In this document: positions 1-7,451 of the stretch, piece after piece
Position numbering within the stretch: the stretch's first letter is position 1
Layout of the letters: each line of letters opens with the position of its first letter
Assembly: GCF_014117265.1 (NCBI RefSeq)
Contig: NZ_CP059833.1
Span: 2,139,069 to 2,203,068 of the forward strand
DNA: 64,000 nt
Direction of reading: 5' to 3'
Source of the DNA: Corynebacterium hindlerae
GTDB taxonomy: Bacteria > Actinomycetota > Actinomycetes > Mycobacteriales > Mycobacteriaceae
The notes under the pieces: generated by a model
Seen by the model: only the letters and a program-made list of their open reading frames with translations
Told to the model about the DNA's origin: nothing
Database searches by the model: none
Translations under genes and position numbers: made by a program

Positions 1-945
1 GTTACCGCCTGCCCATGGCTGGGCTCTCATCTCGACTTCCTCCCACTCAGCCTTAGAAGAGTGGATATCGGTTTTATCGCCCTTCCACTTTGCAATAGTG
101 GGCTTGGTTTTCCAGCGCATGCCGTGAGCGCGGCGACCTCGGAGGGCTGCATTCTGGACCAGTGGCACGATACGGCGCTTGTAGGCTACGCCGCTCCACA
201 GCTCACCTAGCCAGGTGGCCGGGGTAGTGGTCAGCGTGTTAGTGCCGGTGATGTCGGTCAGCGCGGCGTGAACTTCGTCCATGCTCATGGCGCCTTGGTT
301 CGCTGCCAGCAAGATTTCGGTCGCCTCATGCAGCGACGCGTGTACCTCGGTAGGTGGTTCAGGGGCGACGCCCTTCGGAACGGTCGCAACGCGCGCCGTG
401 GTGGCCGGTGGGGTGATGGTTGGCTGTGGCATTTCTTCGGACTCCTTGGTCTCTTCGTCGGTGGTGTCGGTAGTTGGTGGTTCGTCCACCGGTTCGTGTG
501 GTTCGTCGTGCTCTTCGGCGTTGACTAGGCCAATGCGTGCGGAATGGAACGCGGGGAACGGGACCAGCGCGACCGCTTTTAGTAGCCCGTCGGTAGCCTC
601 ACGCCCGCGCTGCCTCACGCCCGCCGCCTCAATCGAAAACGAATCGATGATGTGATCCTGTGCCTGCGTTAGGGCGGTGGTGGCTGCCTCGGAGCTTCCA
701 AGCTGGAAGCACATATACAGCCCTTCGTCACGCTCTTCGGCAGCGATGGCAAATCCCACGGGCACACCGGCGGGTGAGTGCCCCGCGAGCAGCTTCACGC
801 GGGATAGGTCGCTAGGGATATTCAGGGACCCGCGGGGGAAAATGATTTCACCCCGGTTGGTGGCACCGGCTTCACCCCATGGCAGCACCATTCCTTCGAT
901 GGTGCGAGCGGATTCACTGGCAAGCACTACAGTGCTAGGTTTCAT
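1..945 (-). CDS. Prohead protease fused to major capsid protein (partial, runs off left edge)
   Basis: The frame is open from the ATG at 945 to base 1 (315 codons, no stop seen). Residues 1 to about 135 look like an HK97-type prohead serine protease: AGHSPAGVPVG around residue 55 carries the expected catalytic His and FSIEA around residue 105 the Ser. An acidic, Thr/Pro-rich linker (about 140-180) follows, then a region starting near 200 that resembles the capsid part (LGELWSGVAYKRRIVPLV). Protease-capsid fusions are known in actinobacterial phages and in the phiRv elements. A GAAGGAG ribosome site lies just before the ATG. The start overlaps the stop of the holin-like gene (ATGA). Confidence 0.85.
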   Translation of the reverse strand, partial: MKPSTVVLASESARTIEGMVLPWGEAGATNRGEIIFPRGSLNIPSDLSRVKLLAGHSPAGVPVGFAIAAEERDEGLYMCFQLGSSEAATTALTQAQDHIIDSFSIEAAGVRQRGREATDGLLKAVALVPFPAFHSARIGLVNAEEHDEPHEPVDEPPTTDTTDEETKESEEMPQPTITPPATTARVATVPKGVAPEPPTEVHASLHEATEILLAANQGAMSMDEVHAALTDITGTNTLTTTPATWLGELWSGVAYKRRIVPLVQNAALRGRRAHGMRWKTKPTIAKWKGDKTDIHSSKAEWEEVEMRAQPWAGGN

Positions 946-1217
946 CGGTTGTGCTCCTTCGGTTTAGGTTCCGCCCCTATTCCTAGGTAGCGGGTAAGCC
1001 ATGCGTCGACGCCCTCGATAGCTAGGACGCGCTGCACGGCAGCTGTGACGGCTAGGACGGATACCACGGCGGGGACTGTGTCGATGTCGGCGGCGTCGGC
1101 GATGTCAGGTAGCAGGGGCAGGATTCCAATGGCCGCGGCGATGACGACCCGGGCCGTGGAACGCCACGGGTGCGTTACCTGGGTTGGGGGCTTCTTGTTT
1201 TCGAGCCTGTGAGACAC
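942..1217 (-). CDS. Small membrane protein, holin candidate
   Basis: 91 residues. A basic N-terminus (SHRLENKK) is followed by two hydrophobic stretches, about residues 21-42 and 48-66, and a charged C-terminus. This matches the size and topology of phage holins. It lies downstream of the endolysin and upstream of the protease-capsid gene, with a 4-base stop/start overlap to the latter. It overlaps the preceding small gene by about 110 bases in another frame, which weakens one of the two calls. The holin role is inferred from size, topology and the neighbouring amidase. Confidence 0.7.
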   Translation of the reverse strand: MSHRLENKKPPTQVTHPWRSTARVVIAAAIGILPLLPDIADAADIDTVPAVVSVLAVTAAVQRVLAIEGVDAWLTRYLGIGAEPKPKEHNR

Positions 1218-1320
1218 GTCTGTCCTTCAATTCGTTTTTAGCGATCCTCACCCATGTGGTGAGCGCGATCAGTACCAAAAGCAAACCTGATAGCAAACCT
1301 GCTATGTAGATAGTGGCCAT
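1105..1320 (-). CDS. Small single-pass membrane protein of the phage lysis region
   Basis: About 71 residues from the ATG at 1320 (a GTG at 1329 is the alternative). A single hydrophobic segment at the very N-terminus (IYIAGLLSGLLLVLIALTTW) is followed by a basic tail. It sits between endolysin and holin-like gene, the position of a second lysis protein in many actinophages. Its 3' half overlaps the holin-like gene out of frame; only the membrane segment and start are well placed, so the C-terminal part may carry little function. Confidence 0.5.
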   Translation of the reverse strand: MATIYIAGLLSGLLLVLIALTTWVRIAKNELKDRRVSQARKQEAPNPGNAPVAFHGPGRHRRGHWNPAPAT

Positions 1321-1332
1321 GAGTAGCACCGC

Positions 1333-2061
1333 CTAACCTGCCTTGATGTCCTTGCAGTCTGGCACCCCTACCTCGGCACCAATTGCGGCGACCAGGTCAT
1401 ACAGGGTGCGATTTCCGCCCTGTGGGAAACCGCTGTAATTGTCACCGGCCCCCTGTTGCAGTGAGATGTCCGTTACTACGGCGTTAATTCGGTGCAGTAG
1501 TTGCAAAATGTCATCCATTTTTAGTTCCTTATGCTCTGGAGGTGACAGGATTCGGCGGGCTTTATCTAGCAGCACATCCCACGGAAAGCTACGGCCCGGG
1601 TCTGTGTGATCGGTGCCACCCCATACCTGGCAGTCAACATGTCCACACACGCCGCGCTTTTTCTGAAGCAGATCGTTAGGACCGATCTTTTCTAGCGGGA
1701 TATCGTGAGCCTTAGCCCACGTGGCTACCTGGACGGCCCCTAGGGTCAGCATGTGATCCTGTGCTAGCCACTGGTCACGTGTCCACGCCGCGCGGGCCAC
1801 AAATGACAGGTGAAGCAAAATGTCATTGCCCACATTGCCCACACTCCAGGTAGTCCAGTCATCGGTGTTACAGATGACTAGGTCACCGTGCGTATCTACT
1901 AGGCGGTGGTAGCTGCCAGTGCGTGAACTGGCTTGCCAGCGGGCCACGTCGATAGCACGGGCACCGTCGGCGGATTCCGTGGTGTGAATGCAGATCCCCA
2001 TGATGGGGCGGGTCCGTGGACCCCCGAAATCGAAAATGTTAGAAATGTCAGTTGTCGTCAT
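1333..2061 (-). CDS. Endolysin, N-acetylmuramoyl-L-alanine amidase (Amidase_2)
   Basis: 242 residues. An Amidase_2/PGRP-like domain covers about residues 15-170, with the zinc-site pattern IHTTES (His26), GHVD (His141) and HTDPG (Asp154). This cleaves the bond between N-acetylmuramic acid and the stem peptide to release phage. The C-terminal 60 residues have no domain I recognise and may bind the wall. There is no signal peptide, as expected for a holin-dependent lysin. The start overlaps the end of the portal gene by 14 bases. Its place between portal and prohead protease is unusual. Confidence 0.88.
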   Translation of the reverse strand: MTTTDISNIFDFGGPRTRPIMGICIHTTESADGARAIDVARWQASSRTGSYHRLVDTHGDLVICNTDDWTTWSVGNVGNDILLHLSFVARAAWTRDQWLAQDHMLTLGAVQVATWAKAHDIPLEKIGPNDLLQKKRGVCGHVDCQVWGGTDHTDPGRSFPWDVLLDKARRILSPPEHKELKMDDILQLLHRINAVVTDISLQQGAGDNYSGFPQGGNRTLYDLVAAIGAEVGVPDCKDIKAG

Positions 2062-3079
2062 CGCTGGTCCTATCGTCAGGGACTCGTATCATGTCAGGAA
2101 TAGCGGTCAACTGCTCCACGTCGAACGCCACGGACTGGCCGGGGGCCACGACGTCATCCATACCTAGGCGCGCTGCGATCGGTGCCATGAACGAATCTAG
2201 GCAATAATCGATCAACTCAAGGTTACGGGCTTGAATATTCTCATATTTGATGGTGTTGTCCACAGCAGCGACGTCTAGCAGGACGGCGGGGATTCCACAC
2301 ATGCGGGCGATGTCCAGCGCTGCAGCATTCCGCCCGTCGATCAGCAGGTGAGTGTCAAAGGTGCCATGTTCGATCACCTGAATTGCCTTGTTCGTGAAGG
2401 ACACGGCCCCGTTAGGGGAGTTCCGGGCCCTAATCCACCCATCCACCAGCTTTTGCACATCGGAGTCTGTCAGCGGTTCGCCCTCTGTCTGGTGCAGCTC
2501 GGTGTGTGCCGCGGGCGAGTTAGCAGCCTTGGACGCTGCCGCTGCCAGCGCTGCAGCGTGGCGGATAGCAGCCGCCCCGGTGGTAAGAATGCCTTCATCG
2601 GCGGCGGGAATATGGATCACGGTCTGGTCGTCCACCTCGACACCGCGCCATGTGATAGCGCCCGTAGCAGTTACCCCCCATTCATCGAATGGGACGCGAT
2701 CAGCTGCGATCACGCGCCCGTCGGTGTCGCGCTCCACGGCCCATAAGGACGCGCCATAGAAAAGGAGATCATCCACGGTCCAGACCATGCGGTGCCACGG
2801 TGAGACAGGCCCGTCTGTGCGATCTACCCAAGCCGGTTGAGTGGTGGCCGGGGTGACTGTCAGCGAGCACCGGGCTACGGCGGTGCAGATGATCCGGCGG
2901 GCGCGGGCTACGGCTGGAATGCTCATAGCCACAGCGCGACTGACGTTAATCGGCGCGATTTCTGGGGCGAAAACCTCAATGAGGTTGCCCCGGGTAGCCC
3001 ATGGGGACTCATAGGCTACTGTTCCCGCGGCGACGGCGGGGATAGCCAGGGCGTCACGCACGCGAGCAAGGAATGACAT
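2048..3079 (-). CDS. Phage portal protein (HK97 type)
   Basis: 343 residues. The N-terminal part (SRAVAMSIPAVARARRI) and the later block with NSPAAHTE and GRNAAALDIARMCGIP are typical of HK97-family portal proteins, which form the dodecameric channel at one capsid vertex and take part in DNA packaging. The protein is somewhat shorter than the usual 400-450 residues. It follows the terminase and a small zinc protein and precedes the endolysin. The ATG at 3079 lies three bases after the upstream stop. Confidence 0.85.
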   Translation of the reverse strand: MSFLARVRDALAIPAVAAGTVAYESPWATRGNLIEVFAPEIAPINVSRAVAMSIPAVARARRIICTAVARCSLTVTPATTQPAWVDRTDGPVSPWHRMVWTVDDLLFYGASLWAVERDTDGRVIAADRVPFDEWGVTATGAITWRGVEVDDQTVIHIPAADEGILTTGAAAIRHAAALAAAASKAANSPAAHTELHQTEGEPLTDSDVQKLVDGWIRARNSPNGAVSFTNKAIQVIEHGTFDTHLLIDGRNAAALDIARMCGIPAVLLDVAAVDNTIKYENIQARNLELIDYCLDSFMAPIAARLGMDDVVAPGQSVAFDVEQLTAIPDMIRVPDDRTSDDDN

Positions 3080-3082
3080 GCC

Positions 3083-3313
3083 CTAATTGTGTGGGCCTGT
3101 GCCCCCGTCCATCGAAAAGCGTCGCCTAGCTGCGATCTTTTCCGCCGCTTTCGTCGCATTCCGTGCCGCGTGCATGTCCCCATGTGCTGCCTTGAGGTGG
3201 CGGGCTAGCTCATACCATGCGGTCTCTTTCGTGCGTGCGAATTCCCGCCACTGGCAATGAGGGCACACGGCTAGGTGGGTGAAAAGTGAGCTGTCAATCA
3301 TGCGGGGCTCCAT
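3083..3313 (-). CDS. Small CCHH zinc-finger protein of phage
   Basis: 76 residues. CPHC at residues 17-20 and two histidines in RHLKAAHGD, about 20 residues later, form a plausible C2H2 zinc site. The C-terminus is basic and Ala/Arg-rich (AARNATKAAEKIAARRR), consistent with nucleic-acid binding. It lies between large terminase and portal, overlapping the terminase end by 16 bases, so it is translated with the packaging genes. A role in packaging is inferred from position only. Confidence 0.72.
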   Translation of the reverse strand: MEPRMIDSSLFTHLAVCPHCQWREFARTKETAWYELARHLKAAHGDMHAARNATKAAEKIAARRRFSMDGGTGPHN

Positions 3314-4743
3314 ATCCTCGGTTGCTCGGGTTTAGGGCGGTGGGTGTGTGCAGCTCGAAGGCCCAAAATTGCGGCCTCAATGCGGGGGATAGGCCCGGCG
3401 GATGTTTTGCGGGATATGAGCCGCCCCCGGTCACCTAGCGACCGGAGTTTAGCCGCGCCTAGCTCGGTGGTGAGTCCATCATCTCGACGGATCAGGACCC
3501 CCGGGGGATCGGTAGTGATCAGTGTCATTAGCGTTTCAGTGCCTATCACTAGGTCATCCGCTGCAGCGTGCGTGATGTCGTGGGGCATGGTGGTTGAGAG
3601 CTCTTCGGCGAGCGCTGCAGCGGGCCCGTGAGCGTCAATGGTGATGGACGCGGGGGCCTGTGCGTTGCGAATGGCTCGGAGCATGCCGGGGACCCACGAT
3701 GTGCCGGGTCTTGCTGCGATCACCTCTACCGCGGGCACCGGCCCGATGGTGCCGACAGCGACGATGGCAGCTAGCGAGCGATCCCACGACACCGCGACAC
3801 CGATATGCACCGGCCCATCATCTAGCGGGGTGTCAGTGGTGGCAGCGTCGATCACTGCCGGGGTAAACAGCGGCGACCATGACGATGTAGCCACATTGCC
3901 GTAACCGCGCGCAAATTCTGCAGGGGTGAGCTTTTCGGACGCCTCCCACACCGCCTGTTCGTCGATCAGCCCGGAGCCCACCCCGGGGTGAGCTGCGATC
4001 ACCGCCGGTATATCCGTGGGGTCCACATCGTCGGAAATGCCGTAATCGATGACGGCGATACCGCTTTTCGGGTCGTTGATGGCTTCGTCCAGCATGCTGT
4101 GCCACCATGTCGACGCCGCTGTGCCCTTCGTCGACAGGAAGGTGATCTGTGGACCGTGGCCAATGCCTTTGCGGGTGGCCATGGTGGGGACGATGGCCTG
4201 CATGAGTGCCGCGCCTTCGGCCTCGGTGTGTGCCCAAGGCTCGTCGATGAATACCTGGTCTGACTGTTCGCCATGTAGGTAATCGGCAGTGGGTGGCATA
4301 GGTCTAAACTCGGACCCGATACCTGGCACCTGCATACGTGTATCACCCGCGCCACGTTTGATCTTGCATAGACCGCGCATAGTGGACTCGGCCGGGTCGG
4401 CGGCCTCTTTGATCCACCGCTCACGCGCTGCTTGCCCGGTTTGCGCGGTGTACCACAGACGCCCGCCCGGGGTCGTGATTGTGGCGTGGACGCCACGGGC
4501 CATGGTGCCAGTGGTCTTACCGGACTGACGGGGCACGGAAATGAGCACGGTGTGATAGCGGAATTTACCGTTATCGTCGAGCTCGGTCGCGACCATGTTA
4601 GCCATGTACTGCCAATGCAGGCACGGCTTGCCTAGAAACTTCGCTACCGTCGCGATTTTCCCGGCTAGGTGCTTAGCGCCCGGCGTCGGCGGGGTGTGAA
4701 ACCTAGGCTTCGTGATGAACTTCGGTGGAACATACAGGGTCAT
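3298..4743 (-). CDS. Terminase large subunit
   Basis: 481 residues. The ATPase part has a Walker A variant VPRQSGKT at 70-77 and a Walker B VFIDE at 164-168; the C-terminal half has the acidic positions expected of the RNase H-like nuclease. This motor cuts concatemeric phage DNA and drives it through the portal. The length is normal for the family. It overlaps the small-subunit gene by 41 bases in another frame, a tight packing usual in actinophages. Confidence 0.92.
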   Translation of the reverse strand: MTLYVPPKFITKPRFHTPPTPGAKHLAGKIATVAKFLGKPCLHWQYMANMVATELDDNGKFRYHTVLISVPRQSGKTTGTMARGVHATITTPGGRLWYTAQTGQAARERWIKEAADPAESTMRGLCKIKRGAGDTRMQVPGIGSEFRPMPPTADYLHGEQSDQVFIDEPWAHTEAEGAALMQAIVPTMATRKGIGHGPQITFLSTKGTAASTWWHSMLDEAINDPKSGIAVIDYGISDDVDPTDIPAVIAAHPGVGSGLIDEQAVWEASEKLTPAEFARGYGNVATSSWSPLFTPAVIDAATTDTPLDDGPVHIGVAVSWDRSLAAIVAVGTIGPVPAVEVIAARPGTSWVPGMLRAIRNAQAPASITIDAHGPAAALAEELSTTMPHDITHAAADDLVIGTETLMTLITTDPPGVLIRRDDGLTTELGAAKLRSLGDRGRLISRKTSAGPIPRIEAAILGLRAAHTHRPKPEQPRIWSPA

Positions 4744-5098
4744 CTTCGACCAGCTCCTTCAACAGGGCGTTAATCGCGTCATCCTGCGCCACGGCGCGGG
4801 ATTCAGGGGTCAGACGTGCTTCACGCAACGCGGAAACCATCGGGTCAATCAGCTTTGCGGGTCCGTATGGCTTGTTCTGTGCCTCGAGCGTGTCCAGCGC
4901 GCACGCACCGGCGCGGAGCACGGTCAAAATGCCATCATCGACAGTGCTCACAAGACCTTCATCACGCGCCGCTTGAATAGCACGGTCCATCGCGTCACTG
5001 TGACGGCCTCTCAACACCTTTCCCGGCTCGGAAAAGGCTTCATCCTCGAACATTCCTAGCTGTCCTGCACGTGGACGCCGTGGGTCTGGTCTACCCAT
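4703..5098 (-). CDS. Terminase small subunit (probable)
   Basis: 131 residues, helical and charged, with no recognised motif in my reading. The call rests on its position directly before the large terminase and after the HNH gene, on its size, and on the fit to actinophage small terminases that recognise cos DNA. The start ATG at 5098 is preceded by AGGAGGGCAAATC, a strong ribosome site. The candidate cos region lies just upstream. Confidence 0.72.
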   Translation of the reverse strand: MGRPDPRRPRAGQLGMFEDEAFSEPGKVLRGRHSDAMDRAIQAARDEGLVSTVDDGILTVLRAGACALDTLEAQNKPYGPAKLIDPMVSALREARLTPESRAVAQDDAINALLKELVEDDPVCSTEVHHEA

Positions 5099-5260
5099 GA
5101 TTTGCCCTCCTATCAGGCGTTTTCGTGTTAATGTACTGACCCCCGGGGGTCAGATTTTTTGAAAAAAAGGAAGTTGGGCGCGCGACTTCCCGCCGGGCCA
5201 CCCCCTCTAAAGAAACCGCAGGTCAGAGCGCCGGCGAACGGCATAACCGCAGGTCAGGCC
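5099..5260. other. Candidate cos / terminase recognition region
   Basis: This gap between HNH and small terminase holds a perfect 18-bp palindrome CTGACCCCCGGGGGTCAG at 5136-5153, an inverted repeat GGAAGT/ACTTCC at 5169-5174 and 5185-5190, and two copies of AACCGCAGGTCAG at 5214-5226 and 5245-5257, 31 bp apart. The motif GGTCAG also ends the palindrome. HNH-cos-terS order is known for HK97-like phages, where the HNH protein assists cos cleavage. The cos role is inferred from position and symmetry. The palindrome followed by a T-run could alternatively be a terminator for rightward transcription. Confidence 0.5.
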
Positions 5261-5523
5261 CATTTCCTCGACGGGGGCGCGCGGTTGACTGCGATCGGGT
5301 GACGCTCGCGCCACTGGTCCAGTGGCATTGCGCCGCGGGAACAGTTGCAGGCGTGATGTGCGGGACGGACGTTGTCTAGCGAGTCATCGCCACCCCATGA
5401 GCGGGGCACGATGTGGTCCACGGTGTCGGCGCCGGGTTGTCCGCATAGGTGGCATGTGTCGCCATACTCAGCGAGGACTAGCGCTAGCAGCCGTTGGACG
5501 CGGCGCCCGCCCCATCTAGCCAC
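5254..5523 (-). CDS. HNH endonuclease (phage packaging-associated)
   Basis: 89 residues. A compact HNH fold is visible: CHLC with a later CNCS for zinc, VDHIVPRSWGGDDSLDN with the catalytic His in DHIVP, and an Asn/His-rich RPAHHACN. Phages with cos ends often carry such a gene next to the terminases, and it is needed for specific end cleavage. It overlaps the WhiB-like gene by 8 bases, so the two are probably co-translated. Confidence 0.9.
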   Translation of the reverse strand: MARWGGRRVQRLLALVLAEYGDTCHLCGQPGADTVDHIVPRSWGGDDSLDNVRPAHHACNCSRGAMPLDQWRERHPIAVNRAPPSRKWA

Positions 5524-5839
5524 GGCCTGCAGCCTTCATGAGCCGGGCCCGTATGTGATCCACTCGATCACCCCACCTACCGATAGCGTGCATTTCAGCG
5601 ATCATCACCCCGCCCCGGAGCGTGCCGTATGGCAGCACGTCGGCTTCGGCAGCGTCTAGTGCGCACTCAGCGAGCACGGGGCACCCGTGGCACAGGGTGG
5701 AAGCGAGATCATCTGGTGATGTCCAGCCTTCTTTTCGGAGCCTAGGCAATGGCCAATGATCGGACTCGAACAGGTGTGGGTCCATGCCACGGCATTTAGC
5801 TAGCTGGTGCCATGCGGGTTGATGGGTGAGTTGATTCAT
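5516..5839 (-). CDS. WhiB-family iron-sulfur regulator, phage-encoded
   Basis: 107 residues. Four cysteines in WhiB spacing are visible: KCRG near residue 17, then CHGC and EC near 49-58, followed by YGTLRGG, a variant of the family's G(V/I)WGG turn. WhiB proteins hold a 4Fe-4S cluster and bind sigma factor or DNA; phage members can alter host gene expression and superinfection. It is the first gene after the hairpin-rich leader and is coupled to the HNH gene. Confidence 0.87.
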   Translation of the reverse strand: MNQLTHQPAWHQLAKCRGMDPHLFESDHWPLPRLRKEGWTSPDDLASTLCHGCPVLAECALDAAEADVLPYGTLRGGVMIAEMHAIGRWGDRVDHIRARLMKAAGRG

Positions 5840-5939
5840 GCGTGTTTCCTATCGGTGGTCTAGTGGGGTGCTGGTGGGTGGGTGCTTCTTGAGGGAGGGA
5901 GCGGAGGGAGGTTGCCCCTTGCCTGTGAGGACAAAGAGC

Positions 5940-6171
5940 GACCCCGCTCATAGCGGGGGTGATGTTGCTTCCGTCGGTCGGTCGCTTCGGTCGATCTATG
6001 CACGCTCACGGGGATTACTCGGAGCGTCAGGACTGGGGCGCCGGGACGCGATACCTCACACCGTCGTGGTGTGGCGCGCCCGAGTCTGCCTTTACCGCGC
6101 TCACGTCCCGATCATCGGGAAAGTGATCCCGCTCTAACCGGGGACGACCACGGTGACTAGCCGTGTCACCT
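5940..6171 (-). other. Hairpin-rich non-coding stretch (candidate structured RNA)
   Basis: No convincing reading frame lies between the WhiB-like gene and the small zinc protein. The stretch holds five simple hairpins: GGTGAC/GTCACC (6152-6170), the palindrome TCCCGATCATCGGGA (6106-6120), CACACC/GGTGTG (6057-6073), ACGCTC/GAGCGT (6002-6027) and ACCCCGC/GCGGGGT (5941-5960). Such density suggests a structured leader or small RNA in the leftward transcript. The last hairpin lacks a U-run, so a classic terminator is doubtful. Confidence 0.45.
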
Positions 6172-6204
6172 ATTTAGCGTCTAGGCGCGCGACGTGAAGG
6201 GGGG

Positions 6205-6387
6205 TTAGAACTGGAGGTGTGGTGCTTGCATGTCCTGCTTGCAGTCCCGACACACGGGGAGCCCGGAATAGGGACCGCTCGGGTCAGGTGCTGGCACGTA
6301 CCCGGCAGCGAAAGCGCGGTTACAACACGCGCATTTCACGTTGGATCGGCGGGCGGGACGCCAATCGCTATCTACGCTGTGGATCAT
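6205..6387 (-). CDS. Small zinc-ribbon-like phage protein
   Basis: 60 residues with two CxxC pairs, CACC and CRDC, about 28 residues apart, as in small zinc ribbons. A good ribosome site (AGGAGC) precedes the ATG at 6387. It belongs to the run of tiny genes downstream of the excisionase-like gene. I do not recognise a specific family. Confidence 0.6.
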   Translation of the reverse strand: MIHSVDSDWRPARRSNVKCACCNRAFAAGYVPAPDPSGPYSGLPVCRDCKQDMQAPHLQF

Positions 6388-6451
6388 TGATGTGGGCTCC
6401 TATGAGCCATCGCGCTAGCCGTGCGATATGCGGGCGAAACCGTTCGCGCAT
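6368..6451 (-). CDS. Very small basic ORF (27 codons), tentative
   Basis: The ATG at 6449-6451 overlaps the stop codon of the preceding 49-residue gene (TAATG), and the frame runs 27 codons, rich in Arg (RERFRPHIARLARWLIGAH). It overlaps the next gene's start by about 20 bases. The coupling is suggestive, but a peptide this short could be chance. Confidence 0.3.
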   Translation of the reverse strand: MRERFRPHIARLARWLIGAHINDPQRR

Positions 6452-6600
6452 TACTGGTCACCTAGGTAGTGGGTGTAGAGCGCCCCGGCAGCTTCGATGA
6501 TGGCGTTTCCTTCACGCGCTGCGTCGGTAAGGAAGTACCCTTCGGCGTGCATTTCCAGGAATTGGATAATGTCGCTGATTTGTGTCTCGGTGAATTTCAT
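6451..6600 (-). CDS. Small phage protein of 49 residues
   Basis: The frame begins MKFTETQISDIIQFLEMH and ends at a TAA at 6451-6453. Its ATG overlaps the stop of the excisionase-like gene in an ATGA arrangement, which supports real coupled translation. The sequence looks like a short helical acidic protein. The function is unknown; its position among early genes suggests a regulatory or host-takeover role. Confidence 0.55.
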   Translation of the reverse strand: MKFTETQISDIIQFLEMHAEGYFLTDAAREGNAIIEAAGALYTHYLGDQ

Positions 6601-6782
6601 TTCACGCCCGCTTTCGCTAGGTGCTCGATTTCGGCGCGGTCATACAGATAAGCGCCGGTTTTTCCTGGGACCTTTGCAACTGGGGTGATGACACCGGCTA
6701 AACGGCGGCGGTGCACGGTGGATCGGTTGACCCCCCAAATGCGCGCCACTTCGTGCGCTGGTAGCAACTGTTGCGGTTCCAT
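6597..6782 (-). CDS. Excisionase-like HTH DNA-binding protein
   Basis: 61 residues. LPAHEVARIWGVNRSTVHRR is a MerR/excisionase-type winged helix-turn-helix, and AYLYDRAEIEHLAKAG matches the C-terminal strand and helix of that family. It is the first gene of the leftward transcript, divergent from the repressor, the position of xis or a cro-like regulator. Three operator-like GCAAC/GTTGC sites lie over its start and promoter, so it is probably under repressor control. Confidence 0.78.
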   Translation of the reverse strand: MEPQQLLPAHEVARIWGVNRSTVHRRRLAGVITPVAKVPGKTGAYLYDRAEIEHLAKAGVK

Positions 6783-6880
6783 GTTTAGACATCTAACACG
6801 ACTGTTGCGCTAAACGCAACTGTTGCGCCATTTATCCAGCTAGCGGGCTGAACGTCATTGCGCTAGCAACAGTTGTTGCT
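6764..6880. promoter_or_regulatory. Divergent immunity control region with four operator-like dyads
   Basis: Dyads with the core GCAACnGTTGC lie at 6764-6774, 6815-6827 (CGCAACTGTTGCG) and, in a longer form, 6865-6880 (AGCAACA GT TGTTGCT); a degenerate copy lies at 6799-6809. The last fills the 17-bp spacer of a plausible rightward promoter TTGCGC/TTATTG (6858-6886) for the repressor, which would give an almost leaderless mRNA. A leftward promoter can be drawn with its -35 inside the 6815 dyad. Binding by the repressor is inferred. Confidence 0.6.
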
Positions 6881-6893
6881 TTATTGTTGTGGC

Positions 6894-7237
<344 letters not shown>

Positions 7238-7451
7238 ATCGTTGTCCGTGAAGCTCTTGGCCTCGCTGGCAACGAAGAAAAATATAACAGCTATGTGCCT
7301 TGCAAGTAAAATCGCCTGTTCAGGGCGTGTTTTTGGGGTGTGGGAACAATAGCTACTGAATCGTTATCTAACTTCGTGGATTTCGGTAGCGTTTTCGCTT
7401 CGGAACCCGATACATTTAGTGGCCTAACAAAGTTCAGTTTTCGGAGGATAA

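Noticed and set aside
281..967. Plus-strand frames opposite the protease-capsid gene
   Set aside because: The minus strand has a single uninterrupted frame with a ribosome site and protease motifs; the plus frames lack both.
5838..6137. 99-codon plus-strand frame upstream of the WhiB-like gene
   Set aside because: It lies over the hairpin-rich stretch, has no ribosome site, and its composition is that of a chance GC-rich frame.
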